Of a DNA stretch of 64,000 nt, positions 1 through 12,609 are shown piece after piece. How positions within the stretch are numbered: the stretch's first letter is position 1; each line of letters opens with the position of its first letter. The stretch comes from Cubamyces lactineus (lineage: Eukaryota; Basidiomycota; Agaricomycetes; Polyporales; Polyporaceae): NCBI GenBank assembly GCA_022376465.1, contig JACDTU010000021.1, forward strand, positions 310,001-374,000, in the 5' to 3' direction. The position numbers and the translations under genes were made by a program. The notes under the pieces are model-generated. The model was not told where the DNA came from. It worked only from the letters and a program-made list of their open reading frames with translations, and ran no database searches.

Positions 1-3000
1 CGACAACGCGCTCCTGAACCTCGGCATGAAGGAGAAGTACCAGGACGGTATCGACCGGCTCGGCTTCAACCTCGAGGACCTGCTCGACCAGGAGCGCGAC
101 GCCGGTCTCGGTAACGGCGGTCTCGGTCGTCTCGCGGCGTGCTACCTCGACTCCTCCTCGTCGCAGGAGCTCCCGCTGTGGGGCTACGGCTTGCGCTACA
201 AGTACGGTATCTTCCAGCAGCTCATCGCGCCCGATGGCAGCCAGCTGGAGGCACCCGACCCGTGGCTGGAGCACGATAACCCTTGGGAGCTGCCGCGTAC
301 GGATGTCACGTACCCGATTCGGTTCTATGGGCATGCCGAGCGTCTCGATGGGATGAAGGCCATTTGGAGCGGAGGCCAGGAGGTCGTCGCGATGGCGTAT
401 GATACCATGATTCCGGGCTATGACACGAAGACGACAAACAACCTGCGCCTGTGGGAGAGCAAGCCGAAGCGTGGCTTCGATTTGCAGAGCTTCAACGGTG
501 AGCGTGATTTTCGTTTGTGCATCCACCTGCGAGCTGACTGTACAATCGCAGCCGGTGACTACGAGCGCGCGGTGGAGGCTTCGAACAGCGCAGAGGCGAT
601 CACGTCGGTCCTCTATCCGAACGATCACACCACCTGTGAGCATGGTTACGCTTCTACACAGTCGTGCTAGGTCTCATTGAATGTGCATAGTCGGTAAAGA
701 GCTCCGTCTCAAGCAGCAATACTTCTGGACGGCGGCCAGTCTAGCAGACATCGTGCGCCGCTTCAAGAACACGGACAAGCCGCTCTCAGAGTTCCCTGAC
801 TGTCAGTACACTCATCCTCTCGTAATATGCGCTTTACTCAGATTTGCTCTTTAGATGTCGCGATCCAATTGAACGATGTGAGCCCCCATTCACGCGGTTC
901 CTATGCCAATACTGAATGCACTTGGACCATTACAGACGCACCCGACGCTCGCCATCCCTGAGCTAATGCGCATCCTGGTCGACGAGGAGGACGTACCGTG
1001 GGACAAGGCCTGGGAGATTACCACCAACACGTTCTTCTTCACCAACCACACCGTCTTGCCCGTACGTTGCGATCAGGTTTCCGAATATATGCAGGCAGCT
1101 GAGCGGTTTTGGAACTTTAGGAAGCATTAGAGAAGTGGCCGGTGCCGCTCATGGAGAACTTGCTTCCTAGGTATGTCAAGTTCGCAGATTCCTCAGAGTC
1201 TGACAGTACTGAGCGTCTCGGTAGGCACATGCAGATCATCTACGATATCGTGAGTATCCTGCCCAGTGGTGCCATCGTGTCGTACTAACGAGCATCGGTT
1301 GCTGCCTCTCCGTTAACTCTAGAACTTGTGAGTCATTGCTCGTAGATATCGAGGTCCAATTGCTGATCATCACGCTACGTAGGGTCTTCCTGCAAGGTAC
1401 ATGAATGCGTAGGTTCATGCGTTGGCTACATGCTGACTATGGATATCAGCCGTTGAACGCAAGTTCCCCGGTGACAAGGAGCGACTCGCGCGCATGTCGC
1501 TCATCGAAGGTCTGCGTCCCATCTCATTATACGCACTGCATTTATGATTCTGACTAGAAACATGTAGAGGGCTTCCCCAAGAACGTCCGCATGGCGAACC
1601 TTGCGTGCATCGGTACACACTCTCTTCGTTCTCGCTGACAGTCTGGAACTGACTGACACTCGCTATAGGAAGCAGGAAGGTCAACGGTGTCGCAGAGGTT
1701 CGTCGCTGCACATATGGTGGATGAACGAGGTCAGGACTGATACTATACGCCGCCAGCTTCACAGTGAGCTCGTGCGCGCGACAATCATGAAGGACTTTGT
1801 CGATTTCTACGGCGTTAGCAAGTGAGTCTGGACGCTATCCGTGTCCGTTGAGCGATGCTGATGCTTTGGGTTAGGTTCTCCAACGTCACCAATGGCAGTA
1901 CGTACCATACATTGAGGTGACTGAAGATGTCTGTTGATACTAGTTTTGCGTGTAGTCACGCCTCGTCGCTGGCTGGACCAGGTGAGCTATTGTGGTTTTG
2001 CTTGCAGGAAACTCGATACTGATGTCGCTACTTCAGTGCAACCCCGGGTTGAGCAACCTCATCAGCGAAACCTTGAAGCTCCCGAAGGCTGCCTTCCTCA
2101 AGGACCTCACCAAGCTCGAGGTAACCACTCATATTCGCTCTCCCTGTGGACCCCGCGCTAATGACACGCGTCTAGGGCCTGCTCGAGCACGCGGAGAACC
2201 CCGCGTTCCAGAAGAAGTGGGCTGCAGTGAAGCAGAGCAACAAGGAGCGCCTCGCGAACTACGTCGAGACCACCCTGGGCTTCAAGGTGAACACCCGCGC
2301 GATGTTCGACGTCCAGATCAAGGTGTGTTCCTCTCTCGACCGCTGATGGACCTCGCAATTGAACTGTTGTGTGATGATAGCGTCTGCACGAGTATAAGGT
2401 TAGTTAGCTTGAGTGATCGTTCATGGTTGATACAAGGTTCTCACCGAGAACGTCATGTAGCGTCAAACGCTGAACATCATGGGTGTCATTCACGTACGTC
2501 TTCGTAATCACTCTGGCTGTGAACCATACTGAGGAGTAGCATGTAGCGGTACCTCACGCTCAAGGACATGACTCCTGAAGAGCGTAAGAAGGTCAACCCG
2601 AAGGTCGTGTTCTTCGCAGGCAAGGCTGCGCCAGGATGTAAGCAACCTTGTCGCGCGTGTGAAAGAGATGGAGGAACTGACGTGCTGCGCCCGTTTAGAC
2701 TACATCGCGAAGCTCGTAAGGATTTCTACTTGCTGCCCTGTCCGAGCCTATCACCGAGCTTCTTGCCTTCTCCGCAGACCATACGCTTGATCGTCAATGT
2801 CGCACGGATCATCAACGCCGACCCTGACACGAAGGACCTGCTCAGCCTCTACTTCTTGCCCGACTACTCCGTGTCGCTCGCGGAGATCCTCATCCCCGCG
2901 TCGGACATCAGCCAGCATATCTCGACGGCTGGTACGGAGGCGTCGGGGACGTCAAACATGAAGTTCTGCCTGAACGGCGGTCTGCTCGTTGGTACCGTTG

Positions 3001-3688
3001 ACGGTGCGAACATTGAGATCGCAGAGGAGGTCGGGGAAAGTAACGTCTGTACGTATCGCTCCTCCATTGCCACAGCATCCTGTGTGGCGTGCGCGATAGC
3101 TGACCTGATGAATTTATCAGTCTTCTTTGGGCACTTGACACCTGCTGTCGAGGACCTGCGCTACCAGCACATGTACCACCCGGTCCCCATCGAGCAGAAG
3201 TGCCCCCCGCTCGCGCGGGTCCTCAACGAGGTCGCAGCTGGCCGCTTCGGCGACGGTGGCGTGTACGAGCCGTACGTATAATCATATGATCATATGCGTG
3301 CATCCCGAGCGAGAATGGCAGCGGCTAACCGTTGAGATCAGCCTGCTCAACACGATTCGCAACACCGACTACTACTTGCTTACCGAAGACTTCGATTCTT
3401 GTACGTCATTGAGATCATAGCGGATGCGTCATAGCGGACTTATGGGAGGTGGGATACAGACATCCAGGCGCTCAAGTTGGTCGACGAGGCTTACCAGGAC
3501 CGCACCGAGTGGATCAAGAAGAGTATCAGGACGACTGCCAAGGTATGTGTCCCTGCTTTCGTCGGATGTGAACGGTATAGTTGATTTCGAAAATGCGTGC
3601 ATTGTAGATGGGCAAGTTCAGTTCGGACCGCGCCATCCAGGACTACGCGCAGGAGTACTGGAACATCGAGAGCACGAAGGTCGAATGA
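1..3688 (+). CDS. GPH1: Glycogen phosphorylase, 5'-truncated by window edge
   Basis: Releases glucose-1-phosphate from glycogen in the cytosol using PLP and phosphate. The frame is open from base 2 ([16 protein letters not shown]) and reads on through about fifteen short introns, for example 498-551, 636-690 and 3400-3459. Visible family landmarks are [20 protein letters not shown] at about 95-155, [12 protein letters not shown] at 693-728, [13 protein letters not shown] after an intron, NVTNG(I)TPRRWL, and the PLP-lysine motif [14 protein letters not shown] at about 2938-2980, whose lysine forms the Schiff base. The C-terminus [17 protein letters not shown] with stop TGA at 3686-3688 is typical of the family. 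The N-terminal portion with the start codon lies upstream of the window. All joins keep frame, so I see no sign of decay. Regulatory phosphorylation sites cannot be judged because the N-terminus is missing. Confidence 0.96.
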
Positions 3689-4153
3689 ACGCTCACCGTT
3701 GTGCCGTCGCCTTGATATGCTCCCGCCTCGCACATGCGCTGTGTGTTGTTTCATGGCGCCCAAAACGCGCAGAGCGGGTTCGATGTATACCTACAATGAT
3801 CATGGTGCATGTAGAATTGGAGGGATGTAAGATCAGGCTGCTAGAGTTGTCGGTACGGGTTGTATTGCAATGGATTATTATCGTGATCTGTAGCTTCCGT
3901 AGAAGGTTGACTATGCACAGTAAACAACATGGTTATGAAACATCGTATGGTGTTAAGCGGCCGGAGATGCCGATCTTGCAATAGTGAACTCGAGCGCTTA
4001 CATCGCGCGCGAGAGTAGTTACACCGACAGTACTTTTCTCTCTTCCCTCCTTCGTTCTCTCCTCCCCCTCCTCTCTTCCTCTTCGTCGGCGACGGACGTT
4101 AGGTCCCATCCCTGCTGCCGACCGCCTGGATACACGCTTACGGTCCTCACGAG
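3689..4153. promoter_or_regulatory. Intergenic; 3' flank of GPH1 and promoter of the Msb1/Mug8 gene
   Basis: No coding potential beyond chance ORFs. A strong pyrimidine tract at about 4036-4084 (runs of CTCTTCC, CCTCC) lies 70-120 bases before the ATG at 4154, as is common in fungal core promoters and 5' leaders. No clear TATA element seen. Confidence 0.5.
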
Positions 4154-7100
4154 ATGGCTGCGTTCCTATCAAAGGTCTTCCCCCGCAAGAAAGAGAAGGA
4201 GACGAACAAGCGATCCTCCGTGTCCTCCCTCCTCGAGGGCAAGTTCGAGGCCGTCTCTCCCACCGTCTCTCCATCTGCGGCCAAGTTCGAGGAGACGTCT
4301 CAGAACCCAAAGGAGAGGGGGCGAGACAAGCAGAAAGAGAAGGAGAAGGATGGCGGCTTTTCTCTGTTCAGATCCAAGTCGCGACCTCTCTCGCCCGTCC
4401 CTGACACGCGTAAGACCGTGTCGGATACGCCCCATCTTACGCTCAACTTGCCCGTCCCGAAGGAGGAGCGAAGCCGCGCGCTCGGCGTCGTGTTTGAGGC
4501 CGATCCAGAGAACAGGAGTGCCCTTCCTGACAACGTGATCGGCGAGCGACGACTAAACCCTCTCGAGGCGTTGGTGCTCGTGAAGGCCTGCTCCTCCGCC
4601 ATCGTCGCCAATGGAGGTGAGTGACGTTCCAGCGGGTCTGCTTGCATCGCGTTGATGTGTCGCAGGCCTCGAGACTCTCGGAGTCATGCATCCCTTCTGG
4701 CATTCCGCTTCGCCCGAGGTGCAGCGCAAGCTCATCTCCCTATTCATACTCTCTTTGGCTTCCAAAAGCCCAATCACCACGCTCTCTCCTAGTCCCACTT
4801 CTGCTCTCTCTACCTTCGACTCCGAGCTGGAGTATACGCGCTCCCCCCACGACATCGCCGCGGTGCTGCGCTGGGCCCTTCGCCATCTACGCCTGGAAGG
4901 CGAATCATTTGGCCGGCCCGACGGTCAATGGAAATGGTACCAGACGTTCGCGGAGGCAGAGCGCTCGTCTTCATACCCGCTCAACGCGTTCTCGGAATCA
5001 CTGGTGCCCCAACTGCCGCCCTCGCACCTCCAACTGCTCATTGCCACTTTGGACATCGTCTCGTCTCTCGCGGCGCACTCGGAGCATAACGGTATCTCTG
5101 GTAGCAAGCTGTCCAAGTTCTTTGGCTTGTGGCTACTCACTACGAAACGAAGCGAGCAGGGCGATGACTGGGTCTCGTTCTATTCCCGTTGGGAACGTGC
5201 CGGTAGGACCTTGGAGCACCTATTCTTGGCGCATATAAGGTATGATCACGTTCCCAGTTCGAAGTCGCGTTTGCTTGACGCGTTTTCGCAGAGACGAGAT
5301 GGCGCGCAAGCAGATGCCACTCCGGCTCTCCGAGCTCGTGAGGGGTTACCCGTTCCACAGCAGGAGTCCCTCCGCCGATACCGCAGTATCCACTACAGAT
5401 GCCGATCTCCTTCCCCGCCCCCGACTTTCTACTCGGCAATACGACGCGTTGTATGTCCGCATTGATAGCCAGCTTGCTGACCCCAAGACTACCAAGCAGA
5501 AGCAGCATGCTCTTCGCCTCATTTCAGACGCTCTGAAGTCAGACCTGGAGCTTGCTAATGCGGACCCCAAGTATAGGGATCTCTGGGAGGCTATCAGGAA
5601 GGCTGCTTTGGCGAGTGATGAGCCGGTGCCCATCCTGACGCATGTCGATGGGTATCCTTCTGTGTCGCGCATCTTCTCTGACGAGACTATTCGTCTGCTG
5701 TCTCTCATCCCTGCGGAGTCCACCGGCAGCGTCACTACCTCGGTACCGACCATTCGTGCACCCCGCCCTCCCCGCAAGCGCTCCAGCTCTCTCAATGCGA
5801 GCGCGAGGGCCAATGGCAATGGCAACAGTAATGGTAAGGCACCCACCAACGGCTCAGCGGCGGAGCGCCCCGTTCTGCCTTCATCTCCCACCTCTCCTAC
5901 CTCACCCACTTCTCCGAAAGACTGGATTGACTTCTCGGCCTCTGGATTCGGGGACAGTGCACTTGGCAAGGACTTCGCCAACACGCTGCTTGACAAGGAC
6001 GTCGAGGTCACAACCCCGCCGCCTGTGGTTGAGCGCAAGACGAGCAAGAAGCGCAAGGCGTCTTCCGGCCACTCGCGTCGTTCTTCTGTCGATAGCCCAG
6101 ACCCCGAGTCTGCCAACCGCGCTGCGCAGCTGAGCGCGAATGCTCCTCCCCCCCCGCCCAAGTCCAAGTCGACTGTCGTCAGTTTGGTGAAGCTCGACGA
6201 GGCGTTCATCGATTTCTGGAGCGATGCGCTCCTCGACCCCATCTCTGCGGATTGGCCGAACTTTGTTGTCGCGCAGCTCAAGAGCCTGCCTGGGGTCGAA
6301 CTCGACGGCAAGCCTATCAGCTGGCTCGTTCTCGAGCAACGCTTTGTCACTCCTCCCCCGCCCCCGCCGCCCGCTGAGCCTGAGGCGACCACTCCTCCCG
6401 CACCGAGGCGGGCATCTTCCCCTCGCCCGTCAATGCGATCCGAGCTTTCGGCACGCAAGAGCTCGACCCTGGCTGCCGCGAAGAAGCGGTTGACGTTTTT
6501 CTCGTCCAGTCAGACCTTGGGCGGCCTCTCGTCCAAGACGGAGTCCAAGGCGCCCGCTCGCAAGAAGGCGAAGCCGACACGCATTGGCGAGATGGGCGAG
6601 ATCTTGCCCGAGGAGAGCCAGGAGGTTGCGAAGCAGGACAAGAAAGAGCCAGAGAAGCCCGCGGAACAGAAAGCGGCTGAGACTACAGCTAAGGTCGAGG
6701 CGGCTCCTTCAACCGAGGCTCCCAAGGCTACCCAGCCTGTCGCCGGGGAGCCCAAGGATGCTGCCCCCGCCCCTGCAGCGGTCTCTGTCCCTGCTCCCGT
6801 TTCCGTCACCGCGACCACCGATGTGCCCGCTCCCGCATCGCCTGCTACTGATGTCATGTCGCCGCTCACACCCACTGCGGACGACTTCCCTGCTGTCCCT
6901 GTCGTCAGTGGCCTCGTCGCCTCGGCTGCTATCGCTGCCACAGCCGCAGCGGTCGAGCCCCTCAAGGTCGAGGACGCCGAGACGGGAGACAAGCCCGTCC
7001 TCCCTGCCCCCGAGGCTCCTGCCGTTCCCGCAGACCCGACCCCGGCTGATACTCCTAGCGAAGTCCCCGTCCCCGAGGAGAAGACGCTCCCGCCTGCTCC

Positions 7101-8441
7101 TGAGCCGGTTGTCCTCACTGGCGAGACGCCTGGTCCTGATGTCGCGCTGAGCACTAGTGAGCCCGCTGCGCTCGCGGAGCTTTCGACCAAGATCGACGAG
7201 GTCGTTGCCCAGGCGGCGTCTTCGCCTGAAGTGAACGTTCCGGCTGGCCAGGTCGGGGAACAGACGACGGAGGTCGTACCGGACAAGGTGATTGTGGAGG
7301 AGGTTGTTCCGTTCGAGACGCAGGCCGAGGCTGAGGCTGCTGTTGAGGCTGCCGCGCAAGATGAAAGGCCTGCTACTGTCGCTGTTGAGGCGGATGTTCC
7401 TGCCGTTGCTGCCGCTCCCGAGACTAGCGAGCCCGCTCCCGCTGCTGCGCCCGAGTCCGAGCCTGAACCTGTAGTCGAGTCCGAGCCCGTCGTGGAGGCA
7501 CCCGTCGAGGAGACCGCGCCTGCGGCACGTGTCGAAGAGCTCAAGCCCGAGGCCTCTGTTGAGGAAACTGCGCCTGAAGTTTCTGTGAAGGAGCCCGTCG
7601 TTGAAGCTACGCCCGCTGAACCTGAGCCTGTGCTCGAGGAGTCCGCCGCTGCGCCCGCTGAGACCATTGTCCAGGAAAGCGCGGAGATACCAGCAGAAGC
7701 CGTCGCCGCCGAACCAGAAGAACCTGCTCCCGTCGAGACTGCGCCTGAACCTGAGGCTGCACCCGAGCCCGAGACTGTCAGGGAGGAAGAAGTGCCCGCT
7801 GCTGTCGAAGAAGAGGCGTCCGTCCCCGCGCCCGTTGTCGAGGAAGTCAAAGACGAAGAAGATGCCGTTGTCGAAGATGTCGTTGCGCCCGCTGCGGAAG
7901 AGGTGTCTGTCGAACCTACCGCTGACGAGATCCCTGCACCGGAGGTTGTGGAGGAGGTTGCTGCATCAGAGGATGTGGAGGAGCCCGCTGTGGCTGCGGG
8001 GTCCACAGAGGTCCCTAAGAGCGAGGAGACTCCCGCCCCTGAGGAGTCTGCCGTCGTAGAGGTTACTCCCCCTAGTGAGTCTCATGCCGAAGCTGAACCC
8101 GAGCACGAGGTCGTAGCAGAGGTCGTCGAAACTCATGGTACGTATCTAACCACTCATGGCAAGCAACGTCATTTTCTCATGTGATCTTCAGCGGACGAAG
8201 ATGCACAGACGGTTGACTCGCCAACTGCTGTGCCCGCCGAAGCACCACAAGCTGGAGAGCCTGAAGCTGAAGTAACCGAGAAGGATGAGAAGACTGTTGA
8301 ACCACCTGTACACGAGACAGAAGCCGCAGATGCGGCGACTGCCGATGCGGAGAAACCGGCCGCTGTTGAAGGTGCGTTGTGTCCTCTGTGGAATATCTCG
8401 ATCGTATAGTCAACTAAAGGACAACAGCCAGCAGCGACTAG
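4154..8441 (+). CDS. Msb1/Mug8-domain (DUF1708) protein with long acidic low-complexity tail
   Basis: Predicted 1,358 residues in five coding exons: 4154-4616, 4666-5239, 5292-8137, 8192-8371 and 8428-8441. The last coding exon is only 14 nt. A basic Ser/Lys-rich N-terminus (residues 1-110) is followed by a folded part at about residues 135-470 containing LNPLEALVLVKACSSAI, LETLGVMHPFWHSASPEVQ and EAFIDFWSDALLDPISADWP. These resemble the fungal Msb1/Mug8 domain, found in proteins of polarised growth and Rho/Cdc42 signalling. From about residue 570 to the end the protein is nearly all Ala, Pro, Glu and Val (for example EEPAPVETAPEPEAAPEPET) and is presumably disordered. Assignment rests on remembered family pattern, so the domain name is likely but not certain. 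The tail generates long spurious ORFs on the opposite strand. Confidence 0.8.
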
Positions 8442-9021
8442 GTGTGATGCATAATTGTGCTGATACCTGATGGTCCTGCCGTCACGACGGCTACGTGCGG
8501 TAGCATGGACGCTTGACGTATTGCCTTGGTCCACGGAAGATACCCCCTCGTTGATCCCCATTCCTTTATTACACTTATGCTATCCTGCTATCTCACCTTG
8601 TGGAGGTTTTTGCACGCAGCACGCCCTGCTGTCGATCTATACTCGAGTCCCCTCTAGTTATCGTCACTACATCTGCTTATGCCGGATCCTCTGTAATTCC
8701 TGCCCTCAGCTCCACGTTTGCGTGTTGCTTGGAGATCGTCTATATACGCCACCTTCGTTCGTAGTACCTCGAATATGCTTGCTCCTCTTGAAAGTCAAGA
8801 TACCTTGTCAGGTACGGAATTCAGCGCTCGAGAGATGACTATGCCCCAATATGGATACACAGCCTCTACAACGTTGTCAACCCATCTGTCAATCTTAGCG
8901 GTGCCACCAACCCCTGGACTACTGACCATGCCAGAACACGAGCTGGGCCCCCGCTCGTCTCTCTCTTCCTTCCACCACCGTCGGTGTCGTCCTCGACGAC
9001 GCGCACAACGCTGCCGCCGAG
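8442..9021. promoter_or_regulatory. Intergenic, promoter of small TM protein
   Basis: No gene recognised. A TATATA element occurs at 8741-8746, 276 bases before the next ATG, too far to be confidently a core TATA box. Confidence 0.35.
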
Positions 9022-9562
9022 ATGTCGGGCGGATACGATGAACGACTCCTGGCGAGCGCACCCGTCGCCACGCGTGCGGAGAAGCAGGCACGTGGACTAT
9101 CATACACTGACTGTATCCGCATCGAACTGACGATGGCTGGTTGCTGATGTGCAGGAGGGATACGATATCAACCTGTTCAAAGAGCAGCCCAACGAGCGCG
9201 AGCCTACGGTGTCGCCTCCACCTCTGCCTGTACTCTCCGCGAATCACTCCTCCGCCGAGGTAGCCGGGTACTCCCCATATGCACAGCCTCCCGCGGCACC
9301 GTGGTATAGGACACGGAAATGGCTGTTCATCTTCTTCTTTGCGGCCATCGTCGTTATCGCGGCAGTTATCGGAGGTGCCGTGGGTGGGACGGTTGGCCAC
9401 AACAAGGGAGGGGCAGTAGTCGCGACTCAGGACGGTGGGGGTGCCGAAGGGCCTGCGTCTTCGAACTCGACGCAAACGGTGCACCATGATCATGATGCCG
9501 GCCAAACGCAATCGAGCAATTCGACGGCGAGTGCCACGGGAAGCGATGGGGGTGGTTCTTGA
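9022..9562 (+). CDS. Small single-pass membrane protein, unknown function
   Basis: Predicted 157 residues from two exons, 9022-9087 and 9155-9562. The first exon (MSGGYDERLLASAPVATRAE..KQ) joins to EGYDINLFKEQPNEREP in phase 0 if the intron 9088-9154 has a GC-AG boundary (donor CAG|GCACGT, acceptor TGTGCAG). No GT donor fits the frame. A basic WYRTRKW stretch precedes one strong transmembrane segment (LFIFFFAAIVVIAAVIGG, about residues 80-100) and then a Gly/Ser/Thr/Asn-rich tail with N-x-S/T sequons (NST). There is no N-terminal signal peptide, so it looks like a cytoplasmic-N, lumenal or outside-C type II protein. I recall similar short basidiomycete proteins with an EGY motif before the membrane segment, but no function. 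Confidence 0.75.
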
Positions 9563-10793
9563 GATTGGGTTTTATGGGGTTTCTTGGTGCGCTGAAAGGT
9601 CTACTTCGTCTCGGATGGACGGCTGAACAGTTCCACAGGAGATGCACTCTGTTCCGGTTGGATTAATACTTGATCTGTATGTTAGCTCATGTGTATGCGA
9701 TGCGTGCTCTTGACTATCGAGCGTGTCGCCTCGTAGGCTTCCCTAGTATCGGCTCGGAGTGCGCTCACATCTCAACACATGCCCGGGATTATGACACGTC
9801 CTTGAACATCGGCACGTCGTGCTATACTGATACCGACCTTGTCGGATGGGTGGATGTGCGCTTGGGACAATACGACCCCCGGGAGCGACTATTTCCACTC
9901 TATTCGTGCTCCTGCTCACTAGTTCTCACAGCTCTCGTCGAATCCTTGGTATATCGTAGCTGCGGTCCGTCCGAGCACATCAGATCAACTCCGTCAACGA
10001 GGCTTACAGTGTGCTCACAACTCTAAGCCGTTCACATTGCGCCTGTCGCCCGTGAAAAAAGCTCTCATTGCATGAGAAGTATGGAGGCAGAGCGTGGGTA
10101 GGCGAGCCTGCTACTTATTCTTCGATGGAGGATCGCTGTAAGAGTAGCATCCGCCATTCGGCCAAATCGTTCGAAGTAATGCGGCCCCGAGGTTAGATAA
10201 TTGTTTGGATACCCATCGTGGAATGTTGAATGCCATACCTCCGCACAATAGCCCTTTGCGGGTGCCCACGCACGAACCCCAGTCTGGCAATCAGAGGCTG
10301 ATATAACTCTACTGCATAGATGGCTTTGGGACGCTGCATAGAGGCTGTAGAAGTAATCCTCCGTTCTGCCTCGCCGCTCACTGATGCGAGTTACGAGTAG
10401 CGCCCAAGCTGCGGAGCGTGTGAATTGAGGGATTCACGCCCACGTGATTCATACGCGTAAGTTGACGCGTATACTCACTCCTGGGCTGTTATAGGCGCTC
10501 GAGTACAGCGAAAACCAAGTCTACACAGAACAGTACTCACATTGCGCCTGCTTGAGTAAGTCGCTGGTTAGCAACAGATCCGATTGCGTCATCACTAGAA
10601 ATTCACGCCGTAAACTTGCGTCTGGCAAGTGGCAAAGATGTCTGAAGTTAGCCATGCAGACGCCCATGCCCGATATGGCCGCGGGTTAAGATCGAGCAAC
10701 GCCTTTCGTTCGCGCTCTTAACCACCTCTCACTTTCTCCCTCTCCCCTCCTCTCAGATCCTTGTTGATATTTCCTTCCTATATTCTTGTCGTC
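9563..10793. other. Intergenic, nothing recognised
   Basis: About 1.2 kb without a recognisable coding exon. ORFs here are short and have no family resemblance. The last 70 bases (about 10722-10790) are a CT-rich leader (TTTCTCCCTCTCCCCTCCTC) preceding the F-box gene ATG. Confidence 0.5.
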
Positions 10794-12609
10794 ATGGGTG
10801 ACCTGGAGGTACTACGGGATCTCACCAATGAGCATCCAGTGGTGAGCCTGAATGCTTCTCCAGTCGTCTGCAGTACGCGAACTCAATCTCTCCTGCATAC
10901 CTTGCCTCCCCTCAGGACGACTCACCGAGCACATCGCAAGAGCACGCGCCGAAGAGTAACGGTGGACCACAAGGAAGCGAAGGGTCCTGTGAGCGAACGG
11001 TTTTGGTGGTTTGTGGTGAATCGAGGGACATGCGGAGGGTCGATGGGATAAAGGTGCGTCAGGTAGTCTCCCGGTCCCCCGTACTGTTCCACCTAATGCC
11101 TGTGCCATGCTGTTAGCTTGGTGAACACACAAGCGTAGTTACAAACGAAGCCTACCCGCTGCCCAAGGGGAACTCGGATGAAGACCCCTCACACACATCT
11201 CCCCTTTCGCCATCTGCTGTCTTGCCCCCACTGTCGCCGCCATCTTCCGCTGTAGTGCTCTGGGCAGAATCATCTTCCTCCCAGGGATCAGCACACCCGC
11301 GCAAAGCAGAGAAGATTCTACCGCTGGAAATCTGGACTCGAATTCTCAGCCAACTTGACCGCAATGAAAAGGTAGCAAATACCCGCACGTGCCGCCTGTT
11401 CGGGGACATCGTAGAAGATGAACTCTATCGACACGTCGAACTTGATATGCATACGGTCCTGTCTTGGACTGCCGGCGTGTCGAGGTATACCCATCGGAGC
11501 AATACGATGAGGACCCTGGAGATATCGCTCGAGGGTGCCTCAAAGGATTTTCTGCGCGAAATGGTACCGCACCTCCGGAAGGCTCTCAGTGGCCTGCCCG
11601 CTCTCCGGGAGTTCTCGTTGCTCGACGTCCAAGATCTTCCTCCCAACGCCGCAGAAGACATTTTCGAAGGGGCTGAATTCTCGTTGATCAAGCTTGCGTG
11701 TGACTCCGATGATATCATCGTCCGCTCCTGGAAGTCGCTCAAGAAGCAGACGCAACTTGAAGAGTTCCGAGCCCTCTTGGATTATACCCTCGTTCTGCGG
11801 CCTGACATGACGCCGGACGTGTTCCCAAAGCTGAGGCTCTTGGATACATCGACGCCCTTCGCAGTGCGCGTCACCAGTGCGAGCGCCATAAGAAACCTGT
11901 CAATATGGATGGCGTACCATGAAGTCCGACCCGCTCTCGCTCGGATTACGCAGACGCTTGGTGGGAACCTGTCAAGCCTCAAAGTCACTCGCCATATCAT
12001 GAAGTTCCCTAGCCCCTACTTTGGCATCACTTTCGCACCGCAAGGATGGCAACCGTCGCGTCATTGGGAATTGCATTCTCCGATCGCAGTGTGCGAAGTT
12101 CTCCGGGCACCTAACCTAGTATACCTCGAGATAAACGATGTGTGTTACGATACCGAACGGGTGAGTAAACGTTTCGCACTACCAGTGAGCAAACGGAATG
12201 ATTACTCACGGTACTTGTCGAACAGAGGGAATGGCGCCGGACGAGGCTCGTTGAGGAAGAACCTGCACGTTTTGCGCAGTTAAGCACGAAGCTTCAGACG
12301 GAATGCGTCCCTTCGCTCACGACGCTCGTCTGGTGGCCAGCGTGGGCGGATTCGGTGGCGACCATGTATTGCTCCGTGAGTAACTACGTGGCCGAGTTCT
12401 TCGCGCTGCTGCCGATCACGAGCATCGTCTTGCCTCCTCTGATTTCGTGGGATCGCGAGGGCGAGGAGGGGGGTTGGACGAGTGTGGAGCGGGACCAAGT
12501 AAACCATGGCGGGACTCTGCCACAGCAGTGGAATGACCTGACAAATTTCCTCTTGCACGAGAGATGGGTTGACGTTAGCGGGCCGTTCCGGTCGCGGTGG
12601 GAGGAGTGA
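10794..12609 (+). CDS. F-box protein
   Basis: Predicted 551 residues in four exons, 10794-10841, 10874-11053, 11117-12160 and 12226-12609, all phase 0. Residues 1-135 are Ser/Pro-rich and probably unstructured. An F-box follows at about residues 140-185 (ILPLEIWTRILSQLDRNEKV ... CRLFGDIVEDELYRHVEL). F-boxes bind Skp1 and place the protein in an SCF ubiquitin ligase. The remaining 360 residues have scattered leucine-rich helices and strands (RKALSGLPALREFSLLDVQ, VFPKLRLLDTSTPF, LRAPNLVYLEINDVCY), consistent with the degenerate LRR-like substrate domain of the expanded Agaricomycete F-box family. Target unknown. The first intron is only 32 nt (10842-10873), short even for a fungus, so exon 1 is the least certain part. 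An alternative start cannot be excluded. Confidence 0.82.

Noticed and set aside
6510..8006. 498-codon minus-strand ORF (Ser/Thr/Ala/Gly-rich)
   Set aside because: Reverse reading of the Ala/Pro/Glu/Val-rich tail of the Msb1/Mug8 gene; a composition artefact.
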